This document shows, in pieces, positions 43,532 to 52,577 of a stretch of 64,000 nucleotides of DNA. Source of the stretch: Xanthomonas hydrangeae (GTDB taxonomy: Bacteria > Pseudomonadota > Gammaproteobacteria > Xanthomonadales > Xanthomonadaceae); the NCBI GenBank assembly GCA_905142475.1, contig LR990730.1, forward strand, positions 2,976,001 through 3,040,000. The letters run 5' to 3'. Under the pieces are notes generated by a model. That model was not told the origin of the DNA and did not search any database. It saw only the letters and a list, made by a program, of their open reading frames with translations. The stretch's first letter is position 1. The number at the start of each line of letters is the position of its first letter. The translations under genes and the position numbers were made by a program.

Positions 43532-44839
43532 TCAGGCCGCATCCGCAAGCAGGCGCTGCCGGAAGGCGGCGTAGTCCGGCGCAAGCGCTTCAGCGTGTGC
43601 GGGACGCTGCAACAGCGCGGCCAGTGCCGGTGGAACCTCGACAGCGCGGCCGATCAGCGGTTCCACCACGCCCTCGAACTTGGCCGGATGCGCAGTGGCC
43701 GCCACCGCCCAGTCGCCGGTTCCGCCCTCGGCCCCTTCTGCGCGCAGTTGTTCGAGCACGTGCACGGCGGTGGCGGTGTGCGGGCAGTGCACTTCGCCGT
43801 AGCGCGCAAAGCGCTGCTGCACGGTGTGGCGGATCGCCGCATCGTCCACCGACAACGCACGGAATGCCTCGCGCAACGCGGCATCGTCGCCTTGGTAGAG
43901 CCAACGCAGGCGTTCGAAATTGCTCGGCGCACCCACGTCCATCGCATTGGCCAGCGTCGCCACGCTGGGCTGCGGCGCGTAATCGTCGCCGGCAAAATAA
44001 TCCGGCAACACGTGATTGGCATTGGACGCCAGCGCGATGCGGCCCAGCGGCACACCGAGCGCACGCGCCAGGATCGCCGCCAGCCCGTTGCCCAGATTGC
44101 CGGTGGGCACCACCAGATTCAGCGCGGCGCCCGCGCCGGCATGGTGTTGCAGAGCGGCATGCGCGTAGTAGCTCATCTGCGGCAGCAAGCGCCCCAGGCT
44201 GATGCTGTTGGCCGAACTCAGCGGCACCTGCGTCTGCAGCGCGGCATCGCTCAAGGCCTGCTTGACCATTGCCTGGCAATCGTCGAACGAGCCGGCCACG
44301 CGCAAGGCCTGGATGTTGTCGCCGAAGCAGCCCAGCTGATGCGCCTGGCGCGGCGACACGCGCCCGTCCGGATACAGCACCACCACGCGCAGGCCCGGCT
44401 GGCGATGGAAGGCCGCAGCCACCGCAGCGCCGGTGTCGCCGGAAGTGGCGACCAGAATGGTGAGCGGGCGGTCTTCGGCGCGGCGCAGGCGGGTCAGGCA
44501 GGCGGCAAGAAAGCGCGCGCCGAAATCCTTGAATGCGGCGGTCGGCCCATGGAACAGCTCCAGCGCGTAATCGCCGGGCGTAGCCAGCGCCACCAACGGC
44601 GCGGGGAAGTCGAACGCTTCGGCGCAGATGGCCGGCAGCTCTGTTGCCAGCGCATCGCCTTCGAAGAAAGGCTGCAGCAACGTAGCGGCGGTTTCGACCA
44701 GAGTGGCGCCGGCAGCGAGCGTGCGTGCCGGCGGCAGGATCTGCGGCACGTACAGGCCGCCATCGGGCGCCAGGCCGGCGGCGATCGCCTGACTCAGGCT
44801 TGCGGCAGGCGCGCCGCCGCGGGTGGAGATGAAGTTCAT
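43532..44839 (-). CDS. thrC: Threonine synthase
   Basis: ThrC converts O-phosphohomoserine to threonine with PLP. The 435-residue protein starts NFISTRGGAPAASLSQAI, has the PLP Lys in ELFHGPTAAFKDFGARFLA, VATSGDTGAAVAAAF, and VVPTGNLGNGLAA. The ATG at 44839 matches the family start. Unlike the enterobacterial thrABC operon, 562 bases and an opposite-strand gene separate it from thrB, so it probably has its own promoter in 44840-45012. Confidence 0.96.
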   Translation of the reverse strand: MNFISTRGGAPAASLSQAIAAGLAPDGGLYVPQILPPARTLAAGATLVETAATLLQPFFEGDALATELPAICAEAFDFPAPLVALATPGDYALELFHGPTAAFKDFGARFLAACLTRLRRAEDRPLTILVATSGDTGAAVAAAFHRQPGLRVVVLYPDGRVSPRQAHQLGCFGDNIQALRVAGSFDDCQAMVKQALSDAALQTQVPLSSANSISLGRLLPQMSYYAHAALQHHAGAGAALNLVVPTGNLGNGLAAILARALGVPLGRIALASNANHVLPDYFAGDDYAPQPSVATLANAMDVGAPSNFERLRWLYQGDDAALREAFRALSVDDAAIRHTVQQRFARYGEVHCPHTATAVHVLEQLRAEGAEGGTGDWAVAATAHPAKFEGVVEPLIGRAVEVPPALAALLQRPAHAEALAPDYAAFRQRLLADAA

Positions 44840-45012
44840 GGTGACTCCAGACAAAGCGAGAACGAGGTGGGCAATGCGGCATTGCCCGGGAATGCGGAGA
44901 CAGGGATTGGCGCTTGGGCCGATGTCGGTGCCCTGGCCGCACCGGGCCAGATGGTCATCCACCGCCGGCGCCGCGGCGCTATGCTGCGGGCACCTTTCCG
45001 TGGAGCAGGCAG

Positions 45013-45327
45013 ATGATCAAGGTCAGCGTGATGTACCCGTACCGCGACGGCGCCCGCTTCGACCACGCTTACTACCGCGACACCCACATGCCGCTGGTGT
45101 GCGCGCGGATGGGCGCGGCTTGCCTCAGTTACACGGTGGATAAAGGCATCAGTGGCGGTGAGCCGGGCAGCACCCCGCCCTACATCGGCATGTGCCACAT
45201 TTTTTGCGAATCGGTGGAGGCCTTCGGCGCCAGTTTCGGGCCGCATGCCGAGGAAATCCTGGGCGACATCTCCAACTACACCGATCTTGCGCCGGTGATG
45301 CAGATCAGCGAGGTCGTGGTCGGTTGA
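45013..45327 (+). CDS. EthD-family protein on the opposite strand between thrB and thrC
   Basis: This 104-residue protein has the ferredoxin-like EthD fold signature MIKVSVMYPYRDGARFDHAYY with RDTHMPLV. The EthD family is linked to ring-cleavage or ether degradation in a few cases, but the function here is unknown. The ATG at 45013 has GGAGCAGGCAG upstream. It is transcribed against the thr genes and its 5' side faces thrC, so the two starts are divergent. Confidence 0.83.
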   Translation: MIKVSVMYPYRDGARFDHAYYRDTHMPLVCARMGAACLSYTVDKGISGGEPGSTPPYIGMCHIFCESVEAFGASFGPHAEEILGDISNYTDLAPVMQISEVVVG

Positions 45328-45401
45328 ATGCTGCGTCGCAGGTTGCACGGCATGCGTGCACTGCAAGCGTGATTGGTCGAGTACTGCAGGCGCGCGCCGC
45401 C

Positions 45402-46415
45402 TCATGCGAGCAACCGCGCGGCCGGGCTGGCAATCGGAGACACCCAGTGCTGGCTGTCCAGGCCGACGCCTGCGAATGCAGCCTTCACCGATGCGGCCGC
45501 AGCGTCGGCGGCCGCGCGCGATTCGAACCAGGCGAACACACTGGGGCCGGCGCCGGAAATGCTGGCACCCAGTGCGTCATGATCCAGCGCAGCTTGCTTG
45601 GCAGCCGCGAACCCGGCGATCAACGGCGCGCGGCGTGGCTCGATCAACACATCGCGCAAGCCTGCGCGGACCAGGCCCGCATCGCCGGCATGGCAGCCAG
45701 CCAACACCAACGCCAGGTTGGTGCTCTGCGCGACGAACTCGCGCAATTGATAGTCGCCGGCCAGGGCTTCGCGCGCGCGGCGGGTTTCCAACACCGCATC
45801 CGGATGCACCAGCAGGCTATGCCACGCGGCCGGCACACTGATCGGCACCAACCGTTCCAGCGTGCATAACACGAGGCCGCCTAAAAACAGCGGCCCCAGG
45901 TTGTCGCCATGGCGACTCCCGCTGGCCACCGCCTCGCCATCGAGTGCGTACTGATACAGCTGCTCGTTACTCAGCGGCGCATCCAGCAGCGCGTTGGCGG
46001 CAACCAACGCCGCCACGCATGACGCTGCCGAGCCGCCCATGCCCGAACTCAGCGCGATGCCTTTGTCGATTTCGATTTCAAAGCCGAACGGCAGCGACAA
46101 CGCCGCGCGCAGCGACATCAAGGCCGCACCCGCAGTGTTGCGTTCGGCATCCAGCGGCAAGGCCACGGTAGTGCCGCGGATGGCGGCGATGCGCACCAGT
46201 GGCGCATCGATGCGGCGCACCGTGACGGTGTCGCCGACGTCGTCGATGGGATAACCGAGCAGATCGAATCCTACTGCCACATTCGCCACCGAAGCCGGTG
46301 CGAAGGCGCGTGCTTCGTGCAGGCGCTGCGTCGCGGTCGCCACGTGATTCGCTTCGGTTGTCTGATTTAGCGCCGTTTGATTAACAGCCGCCTGGTTTGC
46401 AACCGCCTGATTCAC
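45402..46415 (-). CDS. thrB: Homoserine kinase
   Basis: ThrB phosphorylates homoserine. The 337-residue GHMP kinase has [19 protein letters not shown], the ATP loop [20 protein letters not shown], and the C-terminal [17 protein letters not shown]. The start is a GTG overlapping the thrA stop (GTGA). The first 25 residues are an odd NQ-rich run ([13 protein letters not shown], then TALNQ) before the conserved part, so a later GTG at [12 protein letters not shown] is also possible. Confidence 0.93.
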   Translation of the reverse strand: MNQAVANQAAVNQTALNQTTEANHVATATQRLHEARAFAPASVANVAVGFDLLGYPIDDVGDTVTVRRIDAPLVRIAAIRGTTVALPLDAERNTAGAALMSLRAALSLPFGFEIEIDKGIALSSGMGGSAASCVAALVAANALLDAPLSNEQLYQYALDGEAVASGSRHGDNLGPLFLGGLVLCTLERLVPISVPAAWHSLLVHPDAVLETRRAREALAGDYQLREFVAQSTNLALVLAGCHAGDAGLVRAGLRDVLIEPRRAPLIAGFAAAKQAALDHDALGASISGAGPSVFAWFESRAAADAAAASVKAAFAGVGLDSQHWVSPIASPAARLLA

Positions 46416-48919
46416 AACCGCGCCCCCTCGCCTGCCGCAACCCGCAGCAGATCGGCAAACACACCTGCCGCAGTGACTTCCGGCCCCGCGCCAGGCCCCT
46501 GCACCACTAGCGGGTTCTCGCAATAACGGCGCGTGGTGAATTGCACCACGTTGTCGGTCAAACGCAGATTGGCGAACGCGTGATCGGCCGGCAGCTCGAC
46601 CAGACCCACGCTGGGCACACGATCCGGCGGCAGCTGCGCGACGTAACGCAACACATTGCCGCGTGCACGCGCATCGGCCAGACGCCGTGCGAACGTGGCA
46701 TCCACTTCATGCAGGCGCGCCATGAAATCGTCCACGCTGGCCTGGCGCAATGCTTCGGGCACCAGGCTCTCGACCTGCACGTCCTCCAGGCTGATCTCGC
46801 GCCCGGCTTCGCGCGCCAGGATCACCAGCTTGCGCGCCACATCCACGCCGGACAGATCGTCGCGCGGATCCGGCTCGGTATAGCCCATGCCGCGCGCCTG
46901 CGTGACCAGCTCGGCGAACGGCACGCTGCCATCGTATTTGTTGAACAACCAGGCCAGCGTGCCCGAAAAGATGCCTTCGATCGAGGTCACCGCATCGCCC
47001 GTATCGACCAGATCTCGCAGCGTGGTGATCACCGGCAGCCCCGCGCCCACGGTGGCTTCGTAACGGAAACGCGCACCGCTGGCATCGGCCGCCGCACGGA
47101 TGGCCCGATAGCGCTGCAACGGGCCGGAGCCTGCCTGCTTGTTCGGCGTCACCACATGGATGCCGGCGGCCAGCCACTGCGCGTAGCGATCGGCCACTTC
47201 CGCGCTGCCGCTGCAATCGATGATCACCGTATGCGGCAGATGCGCAGACAGCAGATGCGTGGTGAACTGTTCCAGATCGGTGGCGGTGGCTGCGGAGGCA
47301 AACGCATCACGCCAGTTGCCGACCAGGCCGCGCTCGTCGAGCAACATGCGGCCGCGCGAAACCACTGCGCGCAGGCGAAGATCGATGTTGGCCTTGCCCA
47401 GCAATTGCGGCTGCGCAATGCGCAGTTGATCCAGCAACGCCGCGCCCACATTGCCCGGCCCGATCACGCCCACCGAAAAGGTCTGCGGCGACAACCAGAA
47501 GCCCGCATGCGCCGCACGCAAGGCCTTGGTCGCATGTGCCGCATCGATCGCCACCGAGATATTGCGCTCCGACGAGCCCTGCGCGATCGCCAGGATATTG
47601 ACCTGTGCACGCCCCAACGACTCGAACAACCTCGCTGCCACACCGGGCTGCCCGGCCATGCCATCGCCCACTGCAGCGAGCACACTGATGCCGGTGGTCA
47701 GCTGCACGCGCTGCACCTGACCAACCGTGAGTTCGTGCGCAAAGGCCTGCAACAAGGCATTGCGCGCGCGCTCGGACTCGTGCTGCTTGACCACGCAACA
47801 GATCGAATGCTCGGACGAGCCCTGCGAGATCATCACCACCGACACCTGCGCCGTGCGCAGTGCCGCGAACACCCGCTCGGCCGTGCCCGGCACGCCGATC
47901 AGGCCGGTGCCTTCAAGGTTGAGCACCGCCAGATCCGGGCTCAAGGTCAGCCCCTTGATCGGCCCGCTCACCTTGCTGTTGGCGGTGATGCGCGTGCCCG
48001 GATGTTCGGGCTGAAAGGTATTGCGGATGATGATCGGCAAACCGCGCTCGATCGCCGGCGACATCGTCTGCGGATGCACCACTTTCGCGCCGAAGTACGC
48101 CAGCTCGCAGGCCTCGTCGTAACTCAGTGTTTCCAGCTGCACCGCTTCGGGCACCACGCGCGGGTCGGCCGACAGCACGCCATCCACATCGGTCCAGATA
48201 TGCAGCTCCTCGGCATCGAACAAGGCCGCGAAGATCGCACCCGAATAATCGCTGCCATTGCGGCCCAACGTGGTGATGCGGTCGGCACGGTCGCGCGCCA
48301 CGAACCCGGTGACCACCACACGCGTCTGCGGATGCGCCTGGCGCCAGGTCTGCAAGCGCTGCGCGCTGACGTCCCAATCCACATCCACGCCGAGTTCGCC
48401 GCGATTGACCACCAGCACATCGCGCGCATCCAGCACCGCGCAATCCTCACCGAGCGCGCGGAAATGATCGCCGAGCAATTGTGCCGAATACACCTCGCCC
48501 AGGCCTTGCACGCGGTCGAGCACCTCGCGTGGCAGCTCGCCGATCACCGCCAGCGCGCCGAGGATTTGCGCCAGATGCTCGAAGCGCTCGTCCAGCCACT
48601 CTACCGTTGGCCCGGAATGTTCGCCCAGCAACGCCACTGCCGCACCGCGATGGCGCGCCCGCGTTTCATGCCAGCGATCGCGCCACTCGGGGCGGTCTTG
48701 CGCCGCCAGTTCGGCCAATTCGATCAACGCGTCGGTCACGCCCTTCATCGCTGACACCACGGTGACCTGCACCGTCTCCTCGCGTGCAAGCAACAGCTGC
48801 GCCACATGCCGGTAGCGCTCGGCATCGGCCACCGAGGTGCCGCCAAATTTGTGCACAACGGTGCGCGCAGCGGACACGGGAACAGCAGCGGGTTCGAACG
48901 AAACGACAAGCGATGACAT
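46412..48919 (-). CDS. thrA: Bifunctional aspartokinase I / homoserine dehydrogenase I
   Basis: ThrA catalyses the first and third steps of the threonine branch. The 835-residue protein has an aspartokinase domain ([50 protein letters not shown]), paired ACT domains around 330-470 ([40 protein letters not shown]), and a homoserine dehydrogenase domain ([54 protein letters not shown]). It is preceded by a Thr/Ile leader and a terminator-like hairpin, indicating attenuation. Confidence 0.97.
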   Translation of the reverse strand: MSSLVVSFEPAAVPVSAARTVVHKFGGTSVADAERYRHVAQLLLAREETVQVTVVSAMKGVTDALIELAELAAQDRPEWRDRWHETRARHRGAAVALLGEHSGPTVEWLDERFEHLAQILGALAVIGELPREVLDRVQGLGEVYSAQLLGDHFRALGEDCAVLDARDVLVVNRGELGVDVDWDVSAQRLQTWRQAHPQTRVVVTGFVARDRADRITTLGRNGSDYSGAIFAALFDAEELHIWTDVDGVLSADPRVVPEAVQLETLSYDEACELAYFGAKVVHPQTMSPAIERGLPIIIRNTFQPEHPGTRITANSKVSGPIKGLTLSPDLAVLNLEGTGLIGVPGTAERVFAALRTAQVSVVMISQGSSEHSICCVVKQHESERARNALLQAFAHELTVGQVQRVQLTTGISVLAAVGDGMAGQPGVAARLFESLGRAQVNILAIAQGSSERNISVAIDAAHATKALRAAHAGFWLSPQTFSVGVIGPGNVGAALLDQLRIAQPQLLGKANIDLRLRAVVSRGRMLLDERGLVGNWRDAFASAATATDLEQFTTHLLSAHLPHTVIIDCSGSAEVADRYAQWLAAGIHVVTPNKQAGSGPLQRYRAIRAAADASGARFRYEATVGAGLPVITTLRDLVDTGDAVTSIEGIFSGTLAWLFNKYDGSVPFAELVTQARGMGYTEPDPRDDLSGVDVARKLVILAREAGREISLEDVQVESLVPEALRQASVDDFMARLHEVDATFARRLADARARGNVLRYVAQLPPDRVPSVGLVELPADHAFANLRLTDNVVQFTTRRYCENPLVVQGPGAGPEVTAAGVFADLLRVAAGEGARL

Positions 48920-48965
48920 CGACAGACCTCGTTAGGGAGGCCCCGTCCGCATCAGATGAGGGAGG

Positions 48966-48999
48966 AAAGCCCCCGCATCCTGATCCGGGTGCGGGGCCG
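48966..48999 (-). terminator. thr attenuator terminator hairpin
   Basis: On the minus strand GCCCCGCA and TGCGGGGGC pair around CCCGGATCAGGA, followed by TTTCC. It lies between the leader peptide stop (49013) and the thrA start (48919), the standard place for an attenuator. The T run is short. Confidence 0.7.
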
Positions 49000-49012
49000 T
49001 TGTTTTCGGAAG

Positions 49013-49081
49013 TTACGCGAAGACGACGAACCGCACCGGGCGAATGGTGGCGGTGGTAATGGTGGTGCTAATGCCGGCCAC
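49013..49081 (-). CDS. thrL: thr operon leader peptide (Thr/Ile-rich)
   Basis: The small frame ends VAGISTTITTATI and RPVRFVVFA, followed by TAA. Five Thr and three Ile codons fall in a ten-codon run, as in E. coli ThrL (ISTTITTTITITT). A GTG at 49081 gives 22 residues; the frame is open upstream to an ATG at 49207, so the start is uncertain. It lies 94 bases before thrA, ahead of the attenuator hairpin. Starvation for charged tRNA-Thr or tRNA-Ile would stall the ribosome here. Confidence 0.75.
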   Translation of the reverse strand: MAGISTTITTATIRPVRFVVFA

Positions 49082-49441
49082 GCCCGCACCCTGCCGCAGA
49101 TGCGGCTGGCAAAGGAGCGATGCGATGGCGGAAGCGTTAGGCATGTATGCAAAAGACATCACCAGACCGAACGCTGTCAAGCACTGCGTGTGTTTGCTGA
49201 CCAGCAAGCCGAGCGTCCTTTACAGAAAACCTTGCAGGACAAAGATTTAAGAGATGCAACCACAAGCGATTGATTGCTATGGAAACTTTTAATGCGCTGG
49301 GCCAAGCCGTGCTTGCGCAGCATGGTGTAGCGGAGACCTGGTGCCAGACGAGGTCGGATTCGGCCGATTCCGCCTAGCGGCCGCGCGCCCATCTCGCGCC
49401 GAACGCAGAAGTGCATCAGCCACTTTTGATCCATACAGCCC
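49082..49441. other. Intergenic region upstream of the thr leader
   Basis: No gene is supported. The part next to the leader presumably holds the thr promoter, which I cannot place exactly. The AT-rich stretch near 49225-49290 is the likeliest zone. The rest shows no repeats or conserved elements that I recognise. Confidence 0.4.
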
Positions 49442-49930
49442 TCAGCCAAGCACCTGCGGATTGAGCTGCCACACCGAATAGTTCAACGCCGCCGCAAAAC
49501 TCACCCACAGCAGATACGGAACCAACAACCACGCAGCAACCCGTTGCCACTTGGCAAACGCCACGATCGTCAGCACCAATGCCACCCACAGCGCCACGAT
49601 ATCGACAAACGCCCAGGCGCCCATGTGCCAGGCAAAGAACAACCAGCTCCACAACCCGTTCAACCCCAACTGCAGCACGAACAGACTCAGCGCCGCACGC
49701 GCACTGCTCCACCCACCGCGCCGCCAGACCAACCACACCGACACCGCCATCATCCCGTACAACGCGGTCCATACCGGCCCGAACAGCCACCCGGGCGGCG
49801 CCTAGGCCGGCCGCTGCAACTCGGCGTAGAAGCTCGCCGCTTCAATAGACGCCATCGCTCCCAGGGCCGCCACCAGATAGCAGAGCATCAGCGAACCCAG
49901 CAGTCCAAGCCACTGCGATTTCTTCGTCAT
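49442..49930 (-). pseudogene. tspO: TspO/MBR family protein with internal amber codon
   Basis: Read through, the 162-codon gene encodes a five-helix TspO: MTKKSQWLGLLGSLMLCYLV, ASFYAELQRPA, then stop, then APPGWLFGPVWTALYG, and later LNGLWSWLFFAWH and YLLWVSFAAALNYSVWQLN. Codon 43 is TAG (49804-49802) where the family has the conserved Trp of the RPxWAPPGWLF motif, so one base change (TGG to TAG) explains it. The frame is otherwise intact on both sides. A second start (Met at 49762) could yield only helices 3-5. A sequencing error is possible. Confidence 0.85.
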
Positions 49931-50042
49931 CGACATCTCCATACAGAACTAGCGAGTGAGAGCATGCTATTCAGGCATCCGGATGTCGGGCACGTTGCCA
50001 CATAGCCTGTCCAGGCAATGCAAACAGAACGCACACCTATGA

Positions 50043-51032
50043 TCATGGATGGATCAACTTTACGGGAGGCTGACACGGTTGCAGGTCGTTGCCTGCCAAT
50101 ATCACCAGGTCCTTGCCTGTGGTGACGGAGACAGCATCGCCACCGCGCAGCAAGCCATTGTCGTTGCGCAAGGCGCTGGGCGTGAGACTGAGGTTGTTGC
50201 CTGCGATCAACGCCGCGCTGCCATCGGCCTGCACGCGGGTGCCGGTCAGCGTCATGTCGTTGCCGGCGAATAGTTGCAGGGTGTTACTGGCGCTGATGCC
50301 GGACAGGATGCCGACACCGTTGACGGCCTTGGATGCTTCGCTGACCAGGTTGTTGCCGGCAACCAACGCCACATCGCGGCCCTGGATCTGGCCCTGGTTG
50401 AGCAGGTCGTTGCGCGCTTCCAGGGCCACGCTGCCGGTGCCGCTGATGCGGCCCTGGTTGAGCAGGTTGCCGGCGGTGATGCTGACATCGGCACCCGCGA
50501 TGACGCCCTGGTTGCTCATGGCGTTGGTGGCATTGAGCTCGACATTGCCGCCGGCGATCAAGGCGCCATTGCCACGCAACTGCAGCGAGTTGGAGGCCAG
50601 ATACACGACCGGCACCAGCACCTTCTGGCCCTGGTAGTCCTGCTCCACCATCCACACGATGTCTTGCGTGAGCGCGGCAGCCTGCGCGGCCGTCAGGCCG
50701 ACGCCCATGCTTAGCTGCAGCTGCCCTGCGGCCGCGACGCCGGATTCCAGCAGGGCGCGGTACTGCGCCACGCCATCGGCGTAGTTGCCCAGATAGCGGC
50801 GGCCGGTGAGCTGGGTGATCTGATCCAGCACCAAACGCTGCTCATAGAAGCCATCGCCCAGGCGGGTCTGGGTCCACTCCGGGTCCACGCCCAGCTTGTC
50901 CAGCAGGAAGTCGCTGCTGATGAAGTTGTCGTAGTTGACGAAGCGCGGATCGGTCTCGATCAGGTAACGGCGGCCCGGGCCGTTGCTACGCCAGGCGTTG
51001 ATGCCACCAAGGCCGGTTGCTGCGCGACCCAT
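50043..51032 (-). pseudogene. Orphan fragment of the CdiA/FhaB exoprotein
   Basis: This 329-residue frame (MGRAATGLGGINAWRSNGPGR, RYLIETDPRFVNYDNF) is nearly identical to an internal piece of the giant gene at 53993-64000. It has neither the TPS secretion domain nor a toxin end, and after NDLQ it runs into unrelated sequence and stops. It is a duplicated remnant rather than a functional gene. Its DNA match extends over 50078-51050. Confidence 0.85.
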
Positions 51033-51050
51033 TGCGGTGCGATCGGTGCC
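50078..51050. repeat. 0.97-kb direct repeat, copy 1 (orphan copy)
   Basis: It matches 57535-58507 at a constant offset of 7457 bases with only scattered substitutions where sampled by eye (about 95% or more). Both copies are in the same orientation. The left boundary is at GTTGCAGGTCGTTGCC and the right boundary at GCGGTGCGATCGGTGCC. Confidence 0.9.
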
Positions 51051-51279
51051 AAGTGGTCAATGCACGCGCCGCAAACGGAGGCTGCAATTTACAGACTCCG
51101 GCCTCAGCGATCAGATTGATGGCTAGAGCCGTGCCGATCATAACCACACCCACCGAGCATAATTTTGAGCTGGCTATTACTAAATTTTCAAAGAGCAAAT
51201 TCCGGAGGAACTTTACTTGCTGGGTCCAGCACTATGAGTGCCATATCTAACCAATATCAAATCCACCACCGTCCCACTA
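51051..51279. other. AT-richer spacer after the candidate immunity gene
   Basis: It has a lower GC content than the genome norm. A 70-residue minus frame (MLFENLVIASSKLC, from 51198) runs out of frame into the duplicated fragment and has one hydrophobic stretch. I cannot support it as a gene. It may be the remnant of another toxin or immunity cassette. Confidence 0.3.
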
Positions 51280-52191
51280 TTAAGGACGAAATGGCTCACT
51301 CCAATCGCTGAAGTCAAATTGACCCGGTTTGCGGCGCAATACATGAGCGCAATAACGATCTATCGCATCCTCCGGATTACGCAACACGCGTAAATTTTCA
51401 ACATCCCCTTCATGGACATGGTAGACCACCTGATCCTGACGGGTCGAGCAAACGAAGAATTGATCTCCCTCTGGACCACCGACGCCTACCGGCCTCGTAT
51501 CCAAAAAGCATCTAAACTTAATTCTTTTTACGCCATTTATATTCGTCACTGCATCAGGGAATAATTCTTTTATTTTCGGTAAATACTTCTTTTTCCACCC
51601 TTTACCCAGGCTATCCAAATAAGTATCCGCATCCCGCCACCTTGATGAAGGATGCCCAATCAACTGACGATTGGTCATAGGACCTTCACCTACACTTCCT
51701 GGAATACGCCATCCGTCGGTTCGCCACAACCAGGACTTCGCCAAGCCATCCGGCAAGCTGAGCAAAGAACCGAAGCAGTCGTTACCGTCCTCGTAAGTCG
51801 AGCTTGGGAACGTTGCGAAGACTTCCACCATCCTACCATGCACCTCTAGAAATAAAATTGGCCGAACCATCGGAGGACCTCCTGGGTTCCTCAAATCCTC
51901 GATTAACATAACACCGAGCAACAATGGCTCCGCAGCTTCTTGAAAAGCTTGATAGGAGTTCGGCTGGAGCAGCCGCAAAGGCTCTAGAGTCCAATTCTTA
52001 CCATTTAAAAGCAACCCAGAATAGTCGACATTCCTATATCCAGCACCGTCTCGCTCATGCAAAAAATTATATTTATCACAAATACCATCCACATCAGAAT
52101 AAATACCCCCATTGAATTCCAAAATAAACTCATCTTTGAAGACACCCATCAACTCCCATGACCGATCGCTTCGACCCGACAAATTCTTCAT
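51280..52191 (-). CDS. Candidate immunity protein to the HNH toxin
   Basis: This 303-residue cytosolic-looking protein starts MKNLSGRSDRSWELMGVF, with no signal peptide or membrane segment. Aromatic and acidic residues are frequent, and I recognise no family. Its ATG directly follows the toxin stop (TAAATG) with no gap, the arrangement seen in contact-dependent inhibition loci where cdiI follows the cdiA C-terminus. Base composition is clearly more AT-rich than the housekeeping genes nearby, consistent with horizontal exchange of toxin-immunity cassettes. At 303 residues it is long for an immunity protein, so the role is inference. Confidence 0.65.
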   Translation of the reverse strand: MKNLSGRSDRSWELMGVFKDEFILEFNGGIYSDVDGICDKYNFLHERDGAGYRNVDYSGLLLNGKNWTLEPLRLLQPNSYQAFQEAAEPLLLGVMLIEDLRNPGGPPMVRPILFLEVHGRMVEVFATFPSSTYEDGNDCFGSLLSLPDGLAKSWLWRTDGWRIPGSVGEGPMTNRQLIGHPSSRWRDADTYLDSLGKGWKKKYLPKIKELFPDAVTNINGVKRIKFRCFLDTRPVGVGGPEGDQFFVCSTRQDQVVYHVHEGDVENLRVLRNPEDAIDRYCAHVLRRKPGQFDFSDWSEPFRP

Positions 52192-52563
52192 TTACTTTCC
52201 TTTTAACGCATTATTATCATCAATAATCTTTGAAACTTTCATCCGAAAATCTTGCTGCGCCTCTTCCAAGTACATCTTGTACCTTTCACTAACCGGCTTT
52301 CCATTCCACGTCATCCACCCCGCACCCTCGGCCTCTACCTTACACCCCTTTGAACAGTTCGCTGATTTGATCATTGGCTGCAGATTCGCAGGGTCTTTCA
52401 GAATCTCATTCTGAACGCTTTTTGGCAAAGAATCAAAACCTTCAATTTGCCGAATAGCATTTTGTGGCAGGACGTGATCCACATGAATTTTAGCCGTTGC
52501 AGGAACTGCTTCCTTCGCACCAGTCAGTGGATTGATCCAAGTCAGCTCATTCTTGGCATTCAT
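52192..52563 (-). CDS. Detached C-terminal HNH-type nuclease toxin domain of the CdiA-like protein
   Basis: From an internal ATG, 123 residues are open. The centre is an HNH-like core: AKIHVDHVLPQNAIRQ, then DPANLQPMIKSANCSKGCK, giving the D-H, N-L-Q and N-x-x-K-G pattern of HNH endonucleases. Excising the IS upstream restores the frame NGQVIS-STWMNAKNELTWINPL, so this is the native C-terminus of the giant exoprotein. In its present state it lacks a secretion domain and would act in the producing cell if translated. It is followed at zero distance by the candidate immunity gene. Confidence 0.8.
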   Translation of the reverse strand: MNAKNELTWINPLTGAKEAVPATAKIHVDHVLPQNAIRQIEGFDSLPKSVQNEILKDPANLQPMIKSANCSKGCKVEAEGAGWMTWNGKPVSERYKMYLEEAQQDFRMKVSKIIDDNNALKGK

Positions 52564-52577
52564 CCAAGTACTACTAA

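Noticed and set aside
50043..51032. Second independent adhesin or toxin gene
   Set aside because: It lacks secretion and toxin domains and is a direct copy of an internal part of the giant gene.
50986..51198. A 70-codon frame with a hydrophobic stretch
   Set aside because: It crosses into the duplicated FHA segment in the wrong frame and has no recognisable features.
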